Origin: an uncultured Bacteroidales bacterium
GTDB lineage: Bacteria; Bacteroidota; Bacteroidia; Bacteroidales; UBA932
Direction of reading: 5' to 3'
Assembly (NCBI GenBank): GCA_944322585.1
Contig: CALUPB010000017.1
Span: forward strand, 1 to 59,331
Length of the DNA stretch: 59,331 nt
In this document: positions 42,425 through 50,187 of the stretch, in pieces
Layout: every line of letters starts with the position of its first letter
Position numbering within the stretch: position 1 is the stretch's first letter
The notes under the pieces: model-generated
Seen by the model: only the letters and a program-made list of their open reading frames with translations
Told to the model about the DNA's origin: nothing
Database searches by the model: none
Translations under genes and position numbers: made by a program

Positions 42425-43503
42425 TACACGGGAAATATCGGAAAGACCACCTGCCTGCACGGATAGCGCAGGAGCTGGCACATGTCATAGCATTCGGCCC
42501 CGTAATCTTCCAGGTGACAAGGGTGATGCTTTCCAGAGGCATCTTCCGGCTGATGAGGGACCGGTCAGACGGGATTACGCCGGCCGAAGCCGCGGAGAAG
42601 TCCGGACTGTCTGAATATGCGGCCAAGATCCTTCTGGAGTCTTCTCTGACTCTCGGAACCGTTCTGTACAATGAGGGACGTTATTCTCTGTCCAAGGTAG
42701 GATGGTCCATACTTGCCGATCCGATGGTGAAGGTAAATATGGACTTCAACCATGACATCAACTATAAGGGGATGTACCATCTGGAGGAAGCGCTCTGCAG
42801 CGGACGTCCGGAAGGTCTTGCGGAACTCGGACCGTGGAAGACGATCTACGAGGGTCTTCCATATCTTACGGAACGCCAGAAGGAGAGCTGGTTCGGCTTC
42901 GATCATTTCTATTCGGATTCCGCTTTTGACCAGGCTCTTCCGATAGTGTTTGCCGGCAGACCGTCCAGGATTATGGATATTGGAGGCAATACCGGCAGGT
43001 GGGCTATGAAATGCGTCTCGTATGATCCTGATGTGAGGGTGACCGTGGCGGATCTCCCGGGACAGGTGGCGATGATGGGAGAGCAGACTGCCGGATGCCC
43101 GGGCGCGGAACGCATAGATGCTTTCGGTACGGATATCCTTTCCGGTACCGATACTTTGCCGTCCGGTTATGACGTGGTCTGGATGAGCCAGTTTCTGGAC
43201 TGTTTTTCCGATACCCAGGTTGTGGATATACTTGAAAGGGCTGCTGCCGCGCTGGTTCCGGGAGGACGCATATTCATAATGGAGACCGTATGGGACAGGC
43301 AGAAATATTCTGCGGCATCTTTTGATCTTGCGCAGACAAGCGTATATTTTACTGTCATGGCCAACGGCAACAGCAGGATGTTCAATGCGGAAGATCTGGA
43401 TCGCCATATCTGTGCGGCCGGACTCGAGACGGTGGCAGTGACTGACGGACTCGGATATGCACACAGCCTGTATGAATGCAGACCGGCGGTGCCGGACAGA
43501 TAA
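42421..43503 (+). CDS. SAM-dependent methyltransferase with winged-helix N-terminus
   Basis: This 360-residue protein has an N-terminal helical dimerisation region like plant-type O-methyltransferases (GITPAEAAEKSGLSEYAAKIL, about 50-70). A Rossmann methyltransferase domain follows, with the SAM motif IMDIGGNTGRWAMK (about 182-195), VTVADLPGQ and the catalytic-region WMSQFLDCFSD. O-methyltransferases of this class (PF00891) methylate phenolic hydroxyls, which would fit an aromatic head group. The usual catalytic His of this class is not evident at WMSQFLDCF (often LKH.LHDW), so its activity may differ. It overlaps the acyltransferase stop as ATGA. Confidence 0.8.
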   Translation: MIHGKYRKDHLPARIAQELAHVIAFGPVIFQVTRVMLSRGIFRLMRDRSDGITPAEAAEKSGLSEYAAKILLESSLTLGTVLYNEGRYSLSKVGWSILADPMVKVNMDFNHDINYKGMYHLEEALCSGRPEGLAELGPWKTIYEGLPYLTERQKESWFGFDHFYSDSAFDQALPIVFAGRPSRIMDIGGNTGRWAMKCVSYDPDVRVTVADLPGQVAMMGEQTAGCPGAERIDAFGTDILSGTDTLPSGYDVVWMSQFLDCFSDTQVVDILERAAAALVPGGRIFIMETVWDRQKYSAASFDLAQTSVYFTVMANGNSRMFNAEDLDRHICAAGLETVAVTDGLGYAHSLYECRPAVPDR

Positions 43504-43523
43504 TTCATCAGAACGGAGGGAAA

Positions 43524-45308
43524 ATGAAAATATATGTTACAGGAGAAGGTATGGTGACGGCTCTCGGCAGGGGAGTGGACATGAATGTGAAGGCCATACG
43601 TGCAGGAAGGTCCGGTGTCGCCATGCATACGGGGCTGCTCAGGGACGGGGACGGCAGGGAGCTTCCCGTAATGTGCGGGATGGTTCCGGAGGATGTCATG
43701 CGGGAAATAAGTGAAGAGTATCCGTCAGGGAACGGGACTTATACGAGACTGGAGTTGCTTGCTGCGGCGGCTCTCGGCGAGGCCCTCGGCGAAGCCGGGA
43801 AAAAGGACAGGATAGGTTCCCGCCGCAGGAAAGCCATGATATTTTCTTCGACCAAAGGAAATACGGGCATCCTGACGGCAGAGTCATTGGATACGGAACT
43901 TCCCGACGATGTATTCATTGATGTTACGGCAAAGAAAACCGGCCGGATTTTCGGCTATTCTCCGGAAGATGTGTATACAGTCTCGAATGCCTGCATATCC
44001 GGAATTTCTGCACTCGTAGTGGCAAGAAGGCTTATTGGGTACGGACGGTATGATGAGGTGGCGGTAGTGGGGGTTGATGTTCTTTCGGAATTCATAGTCA
44101 GCGGGTTCGCTTCATTCAGATCCCTTAGCCCGGAACTGTGCCGTCCCTATGACAAGGAGAGGTGCGGATTGAATCTCGGGGAGGCTGCGGGAGCCGTAGT
44201 GCTCGCTTCCGGTCCGGAATACATGCCGTCCTGCGCTGTCATTTCCGGAGGTTCAATAAGTGACGATGCCAACCATATTTCCGGACCTTCCCGTACGGGT
44301 GATGCTCTTTATTTCGCCATGCGTGATGCAATGGAGGAGGCCGGTACCTCTCCTTCGGATGTGTCTTTTGTCAGTCTGCACGGGACGGCCACAGTCTACA
44401 ATGACGAGATGGAATCCAAGGCCGTATCCCTTGCCGGCCTTTCAGGGACACCGGTACAGAGTCTGAAACCGTATATCGGACATACTCTCGGAGCGAGCGG
44501 AGTGGTGGAGAGTATACTGTGCATAAGACAGCTGTTGTCAGGGGAAGTCTGGGGAACTCCCGGCTATAATGAGTCCGGTGTGCCTTTGCCTCTTGACGTA
44601 AGCGACTGTACAAGACAGGTTGCGATGAGGCATTGTGTCAAGACTGCGTCCGGTTTCGGCGGATGCAATGCGGCAGCGGTGTTCAGTCTTCCTGAATACG
44701 CCTCGGATACCTGTATCGGGAAACCTGCGGGATATGCCGTAATCCGTCATGTACGGCTCGACGGGCAGTCCCTTTTCCATGCATCGTCAGGTGCAGGGGA
44801 TTTTCATTCGGCAATCAGGGAAAAGTACAGGTCCATGGGGCTTGATGACATGAAGTTCTACAAGATGGACGACATGAGCAAGCTCGGGTACATAGCCTGC
44901 CATATGCTTTTGGAGGGACTGCAGTTCGCGCCTGAGGAAATGGCTGTAATTCTTCAGAACAGGAACGCATCCCTCGATTCCGACCTGAAGCATCTCTCCA
45001 ATATAACCCGGGGAGCCGGAGCAAGTCCGGCCGTATTCGTGTACACGCTGCCGAATGTGGCGTCGGGCGAGATTTCCATCCGGCATCGGATAAAGGGAGA
45101 GAACACTTTCTTCATTTCTGACCGTTACAGTAAGGTGAAGATGGAGGATTATGCGGCCATGGTGCTGTCGTCTTCGCATGCGAAGTACTGTATCGTAGGC
45201 TGGCTCGATTTCCTCAGAGGCACTTTCCTCGCTGATTTCGAGCTCCTTGAAAAGACTTCGGACAGCCCGCAGGAAGTCTCCCGAAACCGGCGTGAAGGGG
45301 AATTGTAA
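43524..45308 (+). CDS. Beta-ketoacyl synthase fused to a Cys-less chain-length-factor-like domain
   Basis: This 594-residue protein has a complete ketosynthase (about 1-395) with Cys157 (VSNACISGISAL), His286 (SLHGTATVYND) and Lys315/His320 (LKPYIGHTLGASG). The extra C-terminal part (about 405-594) reads MLLEGLQFAPEEMAVILQN, then SPAVFVYTLPNVASGEISIR and YCIVGWLDF. It looks like the half-ketosynthase (Ketoacyl-synt_2, chain length factor-like) domain and is similar to the free protein at 46842-47501, but with the Cys position lost (DRYSK region). This suggests a built-in KS/CLF pair that extends and measures a chain. The ATG at 43524 is chosen; the frame opens earlier inside the methyltransferase gene. 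Confidence 0.82.
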   Translation: MKIYVTGEGMVTALGRGVDMNVKAIRAGRSGVAMHTGLLRDGDGRELPVMCGMVPEDVMREISEEYPSGNGTYTRLELLAAAALGEALGEAGKKDRIGSRRRKAMIFSSTKGNTGILTAESLDTELPDDVFIDVTAKKTGRIFGYSPEDVYTVSNACISGISALVVARRLIGYGRYDEVAVVGVDVLSEFIVSGFASFRSLSPELCRPYDKERCGLNLGEAAGAVVLASGPEYMPSCAVISGGSISDDANHISGPSRTGDALYFAMRDAMEEAGTSPSDVSFVSLHGTATVYNDEMESKAVSLAGLSGTPVQSLKPYIGHTLGASGVVESILCIRQLLSGEVWGTPGYNESGVPLPLDVSDCTRQVAMRHCVKTASGFGGCNAAAVFSLPEYASDTCIGKPAGYAVIRHVRLDGQSLFHASSGAGDFHSAIREKYRSMGLDDMKFYKMDDMSKLGYIACHMLLEGLQFAPEEMAVILQNRNASLDSDLKHLSNITRGAGASPAVFVYTLPNVASGEISIRHRIKGENTFFISDRYSKVKMEDYAAMVLSSSHAKYCIVGWLDFLRGTFLADFELLEKTSDSPQEVSRNRREGEL

Positions 45309-45339
45309 CCGTATAAGGACAGAATAATTTCGTTATATT

Positions 45340-45597
45340 ATGGAAGAACTGACAGAAAAACTGAAAGCGCAGATTATAGAGGCGCTGAATCTCGAAGACA
45401 TCCGGCCGGAGGACATCGATACGGATGCCCCGCTGTTCGGAGCGTCAGGCTTGGGATTGGATTCCATAGATGCACTGGAACTGATCCTCATTCTCGAGAG
45501 AGACTACGGGATAAAGATGTCTAATCCGGGAGAGGGCAGGAAAATCCTTACCAGTGTCAGATCGATGGCAGACTATATCCAGGCCCACGGGAAATGA
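45340..45597 (+). CDS. Acyl carrier protein (cluster ACP 2)
   Basis: This 85-residue protein is an acyl carrier protein with attachment Ser42 in GLGLDSIDALELILILE. The pattern LFGASGLGLDSIDALEL is the one typical of polyene-cluster ACPs and differs strongly from ACP 1, so the two carriers probably serve different partners (for example starter loading and elongation). It overlaps the following ketosynthase by 4 bases, which suggests stoichiometric production with it. Confidence 0.92.
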   Translation: MEELTEKLKAQIIEALNLEDIRPEDIDTDAPLFGASGLGLDSIDALELILILERDYGIKMSNPGEGRKILTSVRSMADYIQAHGK

Positions 45598-46796
45598 ATG
45601 TCAGGATTCTTGTGACAGGTCTCGGGACTGTTTCTGCTGCAGGTCTGTCCCTTCATGACAATATTGTTGTTCTGGATTCTGGCAGGAGGGCCCTGTCTGC
45701 ATGTCCGTCATTTCTGGATACGGTGCTGCAGGTGCCTGTAGGCGAGGTCCGTGCAGACAATGCCGTGCTGAAGGAAAGGCTCGGTCTGCCGGAGGGCAGG
45801 ACAGTTACGCGTACCGCCCTGCTTGCGGCCCTTGCCGCTTCGGAGGCGGTACGTGATGCAGGGCTTGACCGTGGAATGCTTTCAGGGGGACGGACCGGCC
45901 TTATTGTCGGCACCAGCGTGGGAGGCATGGATCTGAGCGAAGAGTTCTATGGGGAATTCAGGAAAGACGGCGGGGGTGATACGGATCTGATAAGGATGCA
46001 CGACTGCGGAGCCACGACATCATTTGTCGCGGATTACCTCGGCATGACCGGTTTCCGCACTACGGTCAGTACTGCCTGTTCTTCATCCGGGAATGCGATA
46101 ATGCTCGGAGCAAGGATGATACGGGCAGGTCTGCTCGATACAGTGGTGGCAGGGGGGGCCGATGCCCTGAGCCGGTTTACCGTCAACGGGTTCAATTCGC
46201 TCAGGATACTGTCTTCATCTCCGTGCAGGCCGTTCGATGTTTCCCGCGACGGTCTCAATCTCGGAGAAGGCGCCGGTTTCATTGTCCTCAGAAAGGATTC
46301 TCCGGGTTCTGTCGGAGGGCATGAGCCGTACTGTATCCTGACAGGCTGGTCGAATACTGACGAGGCTTTCCATCAGACAGGAAGTTCCGCTTCCGGTGAA
46401 GGGGCGTTTTCCGCAATGTCGGAGGCCATGTCTGCTGCAGGACTGGAGCCGGATGACATAGATTATGTAAACGCCCACGGTACGGCGACTCCAGGCAATG
46501 ATCTTTCCGAAGGAACTGCAATAGGAAGGCTGTTCGGGAAAAGCGCGGTCTTCGGTTCATTCAAAGGGTATATCGGCCATACTCTTGCCGCATCGGAGGG
46601 TATCGAGGCCGCATTCTGCGCCATATCGGTAAGGGACGGTGTACTGTGGCCGAGTGCCGGCTTTTCGGAGGAGGATCCTGAAATAGGCATGTCACCCATG
46701 TGTGCATTACGGAGAGGATGCAGACTGAGGCATGTGGTTTCCAACAGCTTCGGCTTTGGAGGCAACAATTCCTCCCTCGTCTTTTCGGGACTTTGA
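45594..46796 (+). CDS. Beta-ketoacyl-ACP synthase (FabF-like, cluster KS 2)
   Basis: This 400-residue ketosynthase has the intact triad: Cys162 (VSTACSSSGNAI), His295 (NAHGTATPGND) and Lys324/His329 (FKGYIGHTLAASEG). It is a secondary-metabolism-type KS rather than housekeeping FabF: the N-terminus is divergent and shorter, and NHGT/KxxGH motifs carry Tyr as in the first cluster KS (GYIGH, PYIGH). It probably catalyses chain extension with ACP 2, to which it is coupled (ATGA). It is followed by the free half-ketosynthase gene. Confidence 0.9.
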   Translation: MNVRILVTGLGTVSAAGLSLHDNIVVLDSGRRALSACPSFLDTVLQVPVGEVRADNAVLKERLGLPEGRTVTRTALLAALAASEAVRDAGLDRGMLSGGRTGLIVGTSVGGMDLSEEFYGEFRKDGGGDTDLIRMHDCGATTSFVADYLGMTGFRTTVSTACSSSGNAIMLGARMIRAGLLDTVVAGGADALSRFTVNGFNSLRILSSSPCRPFDVSRDGLNLGEGAGFIVLRKDSPGSVGGHEPYCILTGWSNTDEAFHQTGSSASGEGAFSAMSEAMSAAGLEPDDIDYVNAHGTATPGNDLSEGTAIGRLFGKSAVFGSFKGYIGHTLAASEGIEAAFCAISVRDGVLWPSAGFSEEDPEIGMSPMCALRRGCRLRHVVSNSFGFGGNNSSLVFSGL

Positions 46797-46841
46797 AATG
46801 AACGGTCGTATACATTATAACATTTGATTGCACACCCGGGT

Positions 46842-47501
46842 ATGATTATAAGAGCAGCATACAGGATATGTCCGTCTGAAGGACAGGAACCGGATTACCG
46901 TGAGACAATTCCCGACGCCAACACCCGACGCAGAATGAGCCGTATTGTGAAGATGGGAGTGGCGTCCGCCCTCGGATGTCTTGATATGGTTCCGGGAACG
47001 GAACCGGAGGCCGTCATTACAGCCACGGCTCTCGGCTGCCTTGCAGATACGGAGAAATTCCTGATTGAAATCGGCGACAGGAAAGAAACGATGCTCAATC
47101 CGTCTCCGTTCATCTATTCCACATTCAATACGGTTGCAGGTCAGATTGCACTTGTCAGAGGCATTCGGGCGTACAATATGACATATGTGAACGGCGGATG
47201 CAGTTTCAATGACGCGATGCGTGATGCCGCCCTCTGCATTGCGGAAGGTATGGACAATATCCTTGTCGTCGCCTACGACGAGAATACGCCGACCGCGGAA
47301 ACTGTCATGCGACGTATTGGCAGGGAATATATCGGCGATGCCGTGTCAGTGGCGTTCCTGTTGTCGGGGGATCTGCCCGGAACGCACCGTATTCCGGATT
47401 CTTTCATCTGCGGGGCGGGGATTGACCCGGAGGACATGTCGGGCAATATCCGGGAGGCGGAGCGCCTTTACCGGTTTTATATGGAGGATGACGGGAAATG
47501 A
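46842..47501 (+). CDS. Free half-ketosynthase (Ketoacyl-synt_2, chain length factor-like)
   Basis: This 219-residue protein covers only the N-terminal half of the thiolase fold. NPSPFIYSTFNTVAGQIALV (about 86-105) and YVNGGCSFNDAMRDAA align with the SPT..NA.AG and nucleophile regions of ketosynthases, with Cys120 in the nucleophile position. The second half, with both active-site histidines, is absent. Such proteins (PF13723) are found in aryl polyene clusters as partners of full ketosynthases. The ATG at 46842 is preferred to the TTG at 46824. It overlaps the deacetylase by 4 bases. Confidence 0.78.
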   Translation: MIIRAAYRICPSEGQEPDYRETIPDANTRRRMSRIVKMGVASALGCLDMVPGTEPEAVITATALGCLADTEKFLIEIGDRKETMLNPSPFIYSTFNTVAGQIALVRGIRAYNMTYVNGGCSFNDAMRDAALCIAEGMDNILVVAYDENTPTAETVMRRIGREYIGDAVSVAFLLSGDLPGTHRIPDSFICGAGIDPEDMSGNIREAERLYRFYMEDDGK

Positions 47502-48259
47502 CAGTCTGTGTATTCATCGTATTTCCGGTCCTGGTGGCTGCCGGCCTTGTTTTTCTTGTATGGTCCTGTGCTTCCGTAAGTTCGGGAGTCTGGACAAAGA
47601 CCGTCTGCAACAATCTTGAACCTGGGAAGACAGTGCTGACTTTCGATGACGGTCCGGATCCGTCGGCGACGCCCCGGATATTGGATATTCTGAAAGAGAA
47701 TAATGTACATGCATATTTCTTCGTGACGGGGGACAGGGCGGTCCGGTATCCGGAACTTATACGGAGAATGGTGCTGGAAGGGCATACGGTCGGGAACCAT
47801 ACGTTCCATCATTCACCGCTTTTCCCCCTTTCGGGAGTCCCGTGCATGGTGGCTGAACTTCAAGCCTGCGATTCAGCGGTTTCATCGGCTCTTGAAGGCG
47901 CAGACGTGCCGTCAGGAGTCCTTCCCGGTGCCCGTAAGGAAGACCATCCTGCGGCAAAGAGCGGGCAGAAACTGTTCAGACCGCCTTTCGGTGTCACGAA
48001 TCCGGATGTGGCAAGGGCTCTCGTAAAGACGGGACACACGGCCGTGGGTTGGGATATCCGCAGCTACGATACGATAATGATTAAAGACGGAATGTCTCCT
48101 GAAAAGGCCGGAAAGGCAGTCCGTAAATGTGTCAGGAGGATATTGCGCAGGATGCATCCCGGGGCGGTGGTACTTCTGCATGACCGTCTTGAATATTCTC
48201 CGATGCTTCTCCGGGAGCTTATGGACGGGCTCAGGAAGGGAGAATGGAAACTTGCATAG
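47498..48259 (+). CDS. Polysaccharide deacetylase (NodB) family protein
   Basis: This 253-residue protein has an N-terminal membrane anchor (about 4-24) and a NodB domain. Catalytic and metal-site motifs are TFDDGPDPSATP (Asp50, Asp51), HTVGNHTFHH (His101, His105), FRPPFG and VLLHDR. Members remove N- or O-acetyl groups from glycans and act in the periplasm. An insertion (about 125-155) separates the middle motifs. In this cluster it may process a sugar attached to the product. It is coupled to the half-ketosynthase (ATGA). Confidence 0.85.
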   Translation: MTVCVFIVFPVLVAAGLVFLVWSCASVSSGVWTKTVCNNLEPGKTVLTFDDGPDPSATPRILDILKENNVHAYFFVTGDRAVRYPELIRRMVLEGHTVGNHTFHHSPLFPLSGVPCMVAELQACDSAVSSALEGADVPSGVLPGARKEDHPAAKSGQKLFRPPFGVTNPDVARALVKTGHTAVGWDIRSYDTIMIKDGMSPEKAGKAVRKCVRRILRRMHPGAVVLLHDRLEYSPMLLRELMDGLRKGEWKLA

Positions 48260-48297
48260 CTTTTTGCAGATACTTGCAGTTAATTTGCTATTTTTGC
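48252..48297 (+). promoter_or_regulatory. Phased TTGC motifs and promoter-like site before lolA
   Basis: Five TTGC motifs start at 48252, 48264, 48274, 48285 and 48294, about one helical turn apart. The last lies in a TATTTTTG box (48289-48296), with TTTG (48263-48266) 22 bases upstream. This may be an internal promoter with an operator array, or chance. Confidence 0.35.
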
Positions 48298-48311
48298 AGA
48301 CGTTTAAGGTA

Positions 48312-48911
48312 ATGCGAAGAAGTCTTGTAGCCATATCGTTATTCTTGTCCGCCGCGGTTACGATGGCGGTGGGACAGGAGTGGAAGCATGTCGGTGATGC
48401 TTCTGCTGTCATAGAGGCGTTCAATGAGGCGAATTCGAAAGTGACATCCATAGAATGCAGTTTCAGACAGGAAAAATATGTGGATGTCCTTGTGGAGAAA
48501 TCCGTTTCGGAAGGGTTCTACGGTTTTTATGCTCCCGACAGTGTCGTCATACGGTATCTTGTCCCTGAAGAATATTCCATAACCGTGTCAGGCGGTGTCA
48601 TGAGGTTCGTTTCAGCCGGAAAGACGTCCGAAACGGAGATTGCTTCTGACAGAAGGTTTGCGCAGCTGACGGAAATCATCCGTTCCGGAGGTATCCCTTC
48701 CGTCCGGCAGATACAGGATTACAAGATAGATGCTTACAGTGACGGAAAGTCCTACCGGCTTGTTCTGGCTCCTCTGCGGCGCAAGTCAGGCTGTATAGAG
48801 GCGGTGATCGATGCCGGCGACATGTCCCTCGCTTCTTTCAGGATAATGGAGGGAGGTCAGGACTATACGGAATTCATTTTCACGGACAAGCGGATAAAGG
48901 TACATGAATAA
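48312..48911 (+). CDS. LolA-like outer membrane lipoprotein carrier
   Basis: This 199-residue protein has a signal peptide (MRRSLVAISLFLSAAVTMAVG) and a LolA-type beta-sheet fold: VTSIECSFRQEKY, YGFYAPDSVVIRYLVPEEY, IDAYSDGKSYRLVLAPL and a final EFIFTDKRI. LolA carries lipoproteins across the periplasm; cluster-encoded LolA homologues in polyene loci are thought to carry the aryl-lipid product. It starts 52 bases after the deacetylase and overlaps the glycosyltransferase gene by 8 bases. The ATG at 48312 begins the signal peptide. Confidence 0.82.
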   Translation: MRRSLVAISLFLSAAVTMAVGQEWKHVGDASAVIEAFNEANSKVTSIECSFRQEKYVDVLVEKSVSEGFYGFYAPDSVVIRYLVPEEYSITVSGGVMRFVSAGKTSETEIASDRRFAQLTEIIRSGGIPSVRQIQDYKIDAYSDGKSYRLVLAPLRRKSGCIEAVIDAGDMSLASFRIMEGGQDYTEFIFTDKRIKVHE

Positions 48912-50187
48912 GGTAATGAGCCCGCGTGAGTGCAAGGAGCATTTGGAGGAATTGGGTGCCCTTGTCGTTGTCCCGACATACAACAATGCCGGGACAATAG
49001 GTACTCTTATGGCCGGGCTGATAAAATATGCTTCGGATATTCTCGTCGTAGATGACGGATGCACCGATGTCACCGGAGAGATACTGTCCACATTCGGGTT
49101 CAGGGAACTTCATGATACCGGTATCCGGATGAAAGGCGCCGGGAGGGAATTCCGATCTGTTTCCGGACAGGTTCCGGAACAGGCGGTCCTGTCCGGAAGG
49201 ACTGTCCTGAAGCATCCGTCCAATATGGGGAAAGGGCGTGCCCTCAAGGATGCTCTGGTGCTTGCATCGGCGACGGGATGGAAATATGTGGTTACCATCG
49301 ATGCGGACGGCCAGCATTTCCCGTCCGATATACCTGCATTTGTGGATGCTTTACTTGCCGGGCCGGACTCTCTTTATGTCGGGAGCAGAAATCTCAGAAG
49401 CGAGAATATGCCCCGGAGAAACACTTTTGCCAACAGGTTTTCCAATTTCTGGTACAGGGTGGAGACAGGTATCCGCCTTGATGATACGCAGTGCGGATTC
49501 AGAGTGTATCCTCTCGGCAGGGCAGACTATTCGGGGTGGTATTATACTTCGTTGTATGAATTCGAACTGGAAGCGATTGTGTATGCCGCATGGTCCGGAA
49601 CCGAAGTGCGCAATGTACCTGTGAATATCCATTATCCTCCGGAGGGGGAGAGAGTGTCGCATTTCAGACCGGTGCGGGATTTTACGCGCATCAGCCTTCT
49701 GAACACCGTCCTTGTGCTGGTCTGCCTGTTTTATGTCTGGCCAAGGAATCTGTGCAGGAAACTCTCTTGGAGGAAAATCAGGAAGTTCTTTGACGACAAT
49801 CTTTTCCATGTCAGGGATTCCAATCTGAAACTGACCCTTTCCTTCTGGCTCGGCATCTTCATAGGCCTGCTGCCTTTCGGCGGTTACCATTTCGTGACCG
49901 CCGTCTTCCTGGCTCATGTGCTGAAGCTGAATACTCTTGTCGCGGGGGCGTTCACCCTTATCAGCATTGCTCCGATGATGCCTTTCATCATATTCTGCAG
50001 TTGTTGGACAGGCAGCCTGCTGCTCGGGCATCCCATACCTTTTTCCGGATTCGTGATGTCGTTTGAGGATGTCGGCAATATGCTGGCAGACTACATAATA
50101 GGAGGAATCGTGTTTGCTGCCGCGGCAAGTTCCCTGTGTGCGGGCATATGTGCGGTCCTGCTTTCAGTGTTGAGGAGGAGAAGATGA
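48904..50187 (+). CDS. Glycosyltransferase family 2 fused to DUF2062
   Basis: This 427-residue protein has a GT-A domain at about 17-255: VVVPTYNNAGTI, VVDDGCTD, NMGKGRALKDAL and the metal-binding IDADGQH (133-137). An insertion of about 35 residues lies between the first two strands' loops (about 65-100). The C-terminal DUF2062 region (about 290-425) holds three or more membrane helices (LGIFIGLLPFGGYHF). This fusion is well known in Bacteroidota flexirubin and aryl polyene clusters and would glycosylate a lipid-linked product at the inner membrane. It overlaps both neighbours. Confidence 0.88.
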   Translation: MNKVMSPRECKEHLEELGALVVVPTYNNAGTIGTLMAGLIKYASDILVVDDGCTDVTGEILSTFGFRELHDTGIRMKGAGREFRSVSGQVPEQAVLSGRTVLKHPSNMGKGRALKDALVLASATGWKYVVTIDADGQHFPSDIPAFVDALLAGPDSLYVGSRNLRSENMPRRNTFANRFSNFWYRVETGIRLDDTQCGFRVYPLGRADYSGWYYTSLYEFELEAIVYAAWSGTEVRNVPVNIHYPPEGERVSHFRPVRDFTRISLLNTVLVLVCLFYVWPRNLCRKLSWRKIRKFFDDNLFHVRDSNLKLTLSFWLGIFIGLLPFGGYHFVTAVFLAHVLKLNTLVAGAFTLISIAPMMPFIIFCSCWTGSLLLGHPIPFSGFVMSFEDVGNMLADYIIGGIVFAAAASSLCAGICAVLLSVLRRRR

